From an uncultured Chitinophaga sp. (lineage in GTDB: Bacteria > Bacteroidota > Bacteroidia > Cytophagales > Cyclobacteriaceae): DNA of 64,000 nt. The notes below the pieces were generated by a model. That model worked only from the letters and a program-made list of their open reading frames with translations. It ran no database searches and was not told the origin of the DNA. Below, one piece after another: positions 60,449 through 64,000 of this stretch; the stretch's first letter is position 1, and each line of letters opens with the position of its first letter. The DNA lies in assembly GCA_902168205.1 (NCBI GenBank), contig CABHOK010000002.1, positions 186,001 to 250,000 of the forward strand, written 5' to 3'. A program made the position numbers and the translations under genes.

Positions 60449-61604
60449 CAGGCGTACAGTACTTATTCAGATCGGCTTGTTTATTGTTACCTTCATTACA
60501 ACCACCCTGGCCGGTGCGGAGTGGTGTTATATGAAGTCACTCTTCGTAGGTACAAAAAGTGGTGGTGTAGACTTTAACACCGCATATACATGGAACGACT
60601 TTCTCCGCGGAATGGAGTTCTCAATTCCGTTTCTGCTGATATTAACCGTGCATGAGTTCGGACATTACTTTACAGCCATGTATAATAAAATACGGGCTTC
60701 ATTACCATATTACCTTCCGTTCCCGCCTAACCCAATTCTGCCTTCTATTGGTACGTTGGGAGCTGTTATTCGCATTGAAGATCGTGTGCGCTCGAATCGC
60801 GAACACTTTGATATAGGTTTAGCCGGACCGCTGGCAGGATTTATAGTTGCATTAGGCATCGTGATTTATGGTTTTGCTACATTGCCATCTGCCGAGTATA
60901 TATTTACCATTCATCCAGAGTATAAACAGTTTGGTTTGAACTATGCCGATCATGTTTACAAGACGGAGTATACCCAAGGTAAAACAATGGACTTCCAGGT
61001 TGGACCTACTTTACTGTTTACTATTTGCCAGAGTTTTGTTACGGACAAGGCACGTATTCCCAATCCACATGAGATGATGCATTACCCGTTATTACTTGCC
61101 GGATTTATTGCACTCTTCTTTACCAGTATGAATTTACTGCCTATCGGTCAACTCGATGGGGGGCATGTAACGTACGGTCTATTCGGTTCGCGCGGACATA
61201 AGATCATCGCTTCTGTATTCTTTGTGTTGCTGATCTTTTATTCAGGTCTCGGTTTAATAAAAGTTACCACACCCGTTGAGACATTGTTGTGGGCGGTGCC
61301 GCTTCTGATTTTATTCTACTATACATGCTTTGGCGCTTTGAAACTGTTGAAGCGCGATCGCATCATGTATGCGCTTATTATGTTTGCTGTGCAACTTGTA
61401 CTGAGCTGGGCTTTCCCGGCAGTAGATGGCTACTCAGGTTGGATATTATTCGGTTTCATTGTAAGTCGTTTTGTAGGCATTGAACACCCGCCAACCGAAA
61501 TACAGGAACCACTCGATACGAAGCGTGTTATACTCGGCTGGCTTACCTTATTGATCTTTATACTTTGCTTTAGCCCTACACCGTTGTTGATTGAGATACG
61601 GTAA
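60438..61604 (+). CDS. Site-2 protease family intramembrane metallopeptidase (M50)
   Basis: 388 aa polytopic protein with the zinc motif H72-E-F-G-H76 in TVHEFGHYF and the second ligand in LLPIGQLDGGH near residue 240, the LDG variant of the NPDG box. Six or more TM helices; a central segment with GLAGPLAGFIVALGIVIYG. No PDZ domain is seen. Family members clip membrane-bound regulators such as anti-sigma factors. The FecR encoded 6 kb upstream is a conceivable target, but nothing links them directly. Confidence 0.88.
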   Translation: MASNRRTVLIQIGLFIVTFITTTLAGAEWCYMKSLFVGTKSGGVDFNTAYTWNDFLRGMEFSIPFLLILTVHEFGHYFTAMYNKIRASLPYYLPFPPNPILPSIGTLGAVIRIEDRVRSNREHFDIGLAGPLAGFIVALGIVIYGFATLPSAEYIFTIHPEYKQFGLNYADHVYKTEYTQGKTMDFQVGPTLLFTICQSFVTDKARIPNPHEMMHYPLLLAGFIALFFTSMNLLPIGQLDGGHVTYGLFGSRGHKIIASVFFVLLIFYSGLGLIKVTTPVETLLWAVPLLILFYYTCFGALKLLKRDRIMYALIMFAVQLVLSWAFPAVDGYSGWILFGFIVSRFVGIEHPPTEIQEPLDTKRVILGWLTLLIFILCFSPTPLLIEIR

Positions 61605-61797
61605 CGATTTTTTCAATGTATAGATATCACCTCGCCGGATGCGCTCATTAATCAATTCGGGGTATTCACTGGTGATACACTTATTTGCTAATATTGCTAT
61701 GTAAAAGAAAAGCAACCTGGATATCGTTAAGCGAATTTGTCCCAGGCACTAACTATACCGGGCGCTGACGATACGTATTCGGTGCAGCTGGTTTACT

Positions 61798-63738
61798 TTA
61801 CCGCACAACAATCTTATGCGCGATAACGGAATTTCCTTTGCGAACTTTAAGGATATATAGTCCGGGTGAGGTTTGCTGCAGGTTTACCTTTTGTTGTTCG
61901 CTGCTATATTCCTGAACGATGAACGGAATAGATTGTCCTGCCAGGTTGATAACCTGTACAAGTTCGGTTTTGCTGTCAATATAAAACTCTCCGTTATTCG
62001 GGTTGGGATATGCCTGGATCGTAACAACTTCTTCCGGAATGCCCACCGGGTTATCAACACCTTTTCCAAATAGCGGACGAATCATGAGGCTTCCGTTTAC
62101 ATCGGTGTTCTGATACCAGCCACCGCCTACATCTACAAAAATACGATCAGCCGTGTTGTTGTTATAATCAAGGCCGATGCGTACTGAAGGTGAAGTATAG
62201 CCTATATAAAAACGGTTTTGTACGCGCACAGTTTCGAGTATATTAACACGCTGAAATTTGTTTACAGCGTTTTGTACTTTCAACGTATAGCTTGAAATGG
62301 TATAAAGCGGATCTCCCGGCATACCATTGTTATCTTCGTATACAGCGAAATTTACCAGTGGGTTACTGGTGAGCCCGAAGTCAGGGAAGTACACATCAAA
62401 GCCTGCCAGCGTATCAACATCATCGGTTAACATGTCAAAGGCGTACGCGAGTTTATCGGTAGTTGTGTTGAGACGTGCTGAAAATTCGGCTGTGCCGTCA
62501 TCGTAAGCGTAGTAATCTTTTAGCCTGTACGTTGTCGTAAGTGTATCGTTGATGCGGAAGTCAACAGGCAGAAAGCCCGGGCGGCCGCTATCAAGGTTAT
62601 CACCGCTGATAACTTTCACTTGCAGGTCTATATCAATCGAATCAGCCGTAGGACTGAATTGTTGAGGATCGCTTGTGTCAGGTTTATTTTCGATTCGTAC
62701 GCGGGCGCGTTCTGACGGAGCCATCAACCCTCCGTTTGGACCAACACCACCGGTGCCGAAGAGAATAGTATGATCGTTTGCTGCACCGCCTGTATAGTTT
62801 CGGAAAGTCATATAGGCTTCGTACCCGATCGCAATCTCAACCACTGCCTTCTTTAAATTCTTTACATCAAACTCAACACTATCAAAGGCACTCTGCTTTC
62901 TGAAATGCTCCAGCGGTACAGCGGTATATCTTCCGAAAAGCTGTGTAGCCTGCGATGCCACTGAACGATCCGGAAACGACAAGCTGCTTAATGTTCTGTT
63001 CTTGTTCAGGTATATATAGTCTATATTCCAGGTATCGAACGGCCCGGATTTACGACCAAAGTTCTGAAAGCGGAACTGAAAATTTTTGTGGAAGAAAAAG
63101 CGGTCGCCCGTGTTGGGTATTTGTATAATGGTATCGTAGAACTCCGTGCGGCTCAGGGTAGTTTTGGGTACGATCGTCATAACAATTGCCCAACTGCTAT
63201 CGCTGTCGCGCATTTCGAGTTGAAGAAAATCATTCGGATCCGGTGGCTCGCCATTTCCCTGCCACTGGTATGCAAAGCTGAGGTAAACCGTGTTACGTTC
63301 AGCAACGGCTACTTTAGCTTCACTCAGGTCGATCGGTTGTGATACCAGGCTATCGCGGTAGCCGTTCGCGAGTATATCAGCCGAGTAGGGAAGACCTTCT
63401 TCATTCAGACCATCGAAGGTCGCTACATTTATACTCGGAGCGTTTACACCAATGCCACGGTTTATCCATACACTCTGGCTGTTTACCCAAATGGAATCCA
63501 GCGGATCGTTAGCCGTTGTATCATTCGGATCATCTACCGGGGTGAAAGAGAAGTCATCCCAGAACGGAAGCGACAAAGGAGTTGTTGCTTGCGTGCGTGC
63601 AGCCGGTGAGCCAATACGCGCTTTAGTATGGTTGCGTATTTTTCGCTGGGTAGCGTCCAGCATCAGTTGCCCCAGCCCTTCCGTTGTAACGAGGAGTGAA
63701 GCAAACAGAAGGAGTATATAGAATTTAGAAGACCTCAT
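61798..63738 (-). CDS. Secreted protein with type IX secretion (T9SS type A) sorting domain
   Basis: I start at ATG 63738 (646 aa), giving signal peptide SSKFYILLLFASLLVTTEGLG-Q; a longer frame would overlap the PASTA gene's 3' region. The body is beta-rich with several Asp/Asn-rich loops (DDPNDTTANDPLD) and no catalytic motif. The last 75 residues are a T9SS CTD: IQAYPNPNNGEFYI, VQVINLAGQSI, and LQQTSPGLYILKVRKGNSVIAHKIVV. The protein is exported to the cell surface or medium by the gliding-associated secretion system. Function unknown. Confidence 0.85.
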   Translation of the reverse strand: MRSSKFYILLLFASLLVTTEGLGQLMLDATQRKIRNHTKARIGSPAARTQATTPLSLPFWDDFSFTPVDDPNDTTANDPLDSIWVNSQSVWINRGIGVNAPSINVATFDGLNEEGLPYSADILANGYRDSLVSQPIDLSEAKVAVAERNTVYLSFAYQWQGNGEPPDPNDFLQLEMRDSDSSWAIVMTIVPKTTLSRTEFYDTIIQIPNTGDRFFFHKNFQFRFQNFGRKSGPFDTWNIDYIYLNKNRTLSSLSFPDRSVASQATQLFGRYTAVPLEHFRKQSAFDSVEFDVKNLKKAVVEIAIGYEAYMTFRNYTGGAANDHTILFGTGGVGPNGGLMAPSERARVRIENKPDTSDPQQFSPTADSIDIDLQVKVISGDNLDSGRPGFLPVDFRINDTLTTTYRLKDYYAYDDGTAEFSARLNTTTDKLAYAFDMLTDDVDTLAGFDVYFPDFGLTSNPLVNFAVYEDNNGMPGDPLYTISSYTLKVQNAVNKFQRVNILETVRVQNRFYIGYTSPSVRIGLDYNNNTADRIFVDVGGGWYQNTDVNGSLMIRPLFGKGVDNPVGIPEEVVTIQAYPNPNNGEFYIDSKTELVQVINLAGQSIPFIVQEYSSEQQKVNLQQTSPGLYILKVRKGNSVIAHKIVVR

Positions 63739-63775
63739 CGAAGAGGTCTTTTTAAGATTGCTTGTGGAGTAACTA

Positions 63776-64000
63776 TTACAATTCTTCGCTATCATCATCT
63801 GAAGGTACGGATTCGGGTTTACCTATCCATAGATCAACGACATCACCTGCCTTAATCTTTTCTCCGGCCTCGGGTATTTGTTTTATTACTACGGGCGTTA
63901 TGCCAACGGTATCATCTTCAAGCGTCACAGTGCCTACATTCAGGTTAGCCCCGAGAATATACACTTTTGCATCTTCAAATTCCTGTCCTACCATGTTGTC
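63776..64000 (-). CDS. PASTA-domain protein, truncated by the window edge
   Basis: The visible 74 or so residues (..MVGQEFEDAKVYILGANLNVGTV, then TPVVIKQIPEAGEKIKAGDVVDLWIGKP) form one PASTA domain and an acidic C-terminal tail ending DDDSEEL. The frame stays open to the window end, so the N-terminal part with probable TM helix and further PASTA repeats is missing. PASTA modules bind peptidoglycan-like ligands or act as spacers. It lies 37 nt upstream of the T9SS protein on the same strand. Confidence 0.82.
   Translation of the reverse strand, partial: DNMVGQEFEDAKVYILGANLNVGTVTLEDDTVGITPVVIKQIPEAGEKIKAGDVVDLWIGKPESVPSDDDSEEL

Overview
This window reads as a chromosomal segment of a Bacteroidota bacterium, most likely a free-living Cytophagales (Chryseolinea/Ohtaekwangia-like; the genus is an inference). 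Supporting signs are a type IX secretion sorting domain, an ECF sigma/FecR/TonB-receptor/DUF4249 locus, TAnnTTTG-type -7 promoter boxes, almost no Shine-Dalgarno sequences, a tRNA gene without encoded CCA, and FtsX/MacB-type duplicated permeases. The GC content is mid-40s by eye. The tetranucleotide TATA and the Ile codon ATA are conspicuously common inside genes.

Layout. 1-6.2 kb: a cut-off gene end, an inverted-repeat element, an HNH endonuclease, then a six-gene L-fucose (or related deoxysugar) oxidation cluster of two SDRs, an FAH-family hydrolase, a lactonase, a FucP symporter and a mutarotase. 6.3-9.5 kb: a secreted beta-propeller protein, and a TetR-fabF pair behind a 30-bp perfect palindrome. 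9.5-20 kb: an NtrY/NtrC-like two-component system divergent from a MacA/LolD/FtsX efflux locus, with a candidate sigma54 promoter and enhancer palindrome between them. 20.2-21.2 kb: a lysine-rich small protein and an AlkB dioxygenase. 21.5-29.2 kb: a minus-strand light-response island with a CarH/LitR-type B12 photoreceptor regulator, an ECF sigma factor, crtI, crtB, idi, photolyase, an SRPBCC protein, crtZ and a fused lycopene cyclase. Together these would make zeaxanthin-type carotenoids and repair UV damage. 29.3-37.7 kb: a ligase-associated Lhr-like helicase, a small conserved protein, a GNAT, an HD-Pycsar-effector fusion membrane protein, and a phosphoesterase/outer-membrane-barrel fusion.

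38-47 kb: the complete tryptophan operon trpEGDCFBA plus a DAHP synthase. It is preceded by two genes that are easy to miss: ribosomal protein bTHX (59 aa), and 7 nt later an 18-aa leader peptide with three consecutive Trp codons. The leader runs into an attenuator with mutually exclusive terminator and antiterminator stems. No promoter is evident between thx and the leader, so one terminator may both end thx transcription and gate the trp operon. A four-helix-bundle (23S-IVP family) gene bounded by 36-nt imperfect inverted repeats sits between trpE and trpG. An empty relative of that element lies after the helicase, and GC-rich relatives built on a similar octamer occur at three other places.

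47-64 kb: an M1 aminopeptidase lipoprotein, an Spx/ArsC-like protein, a frameshifted hicB relic, a tRNA(CAU), a CHASE3-GAF sensor without output domain, a fatty acid desaturase, and the ECF sigma-FecR-TonB receptor-DUF4249 locus plus an orphan lipoprotein. The fecR operon and the lipoprotein carry the same promoter motif, GGGTAA-N12-GTGTTYTA, which defines a candidate local regulon. The window ends with a HAD hydrolase, a site-2 protease, a T9SS-exported protein and a truncated PASTA protein.
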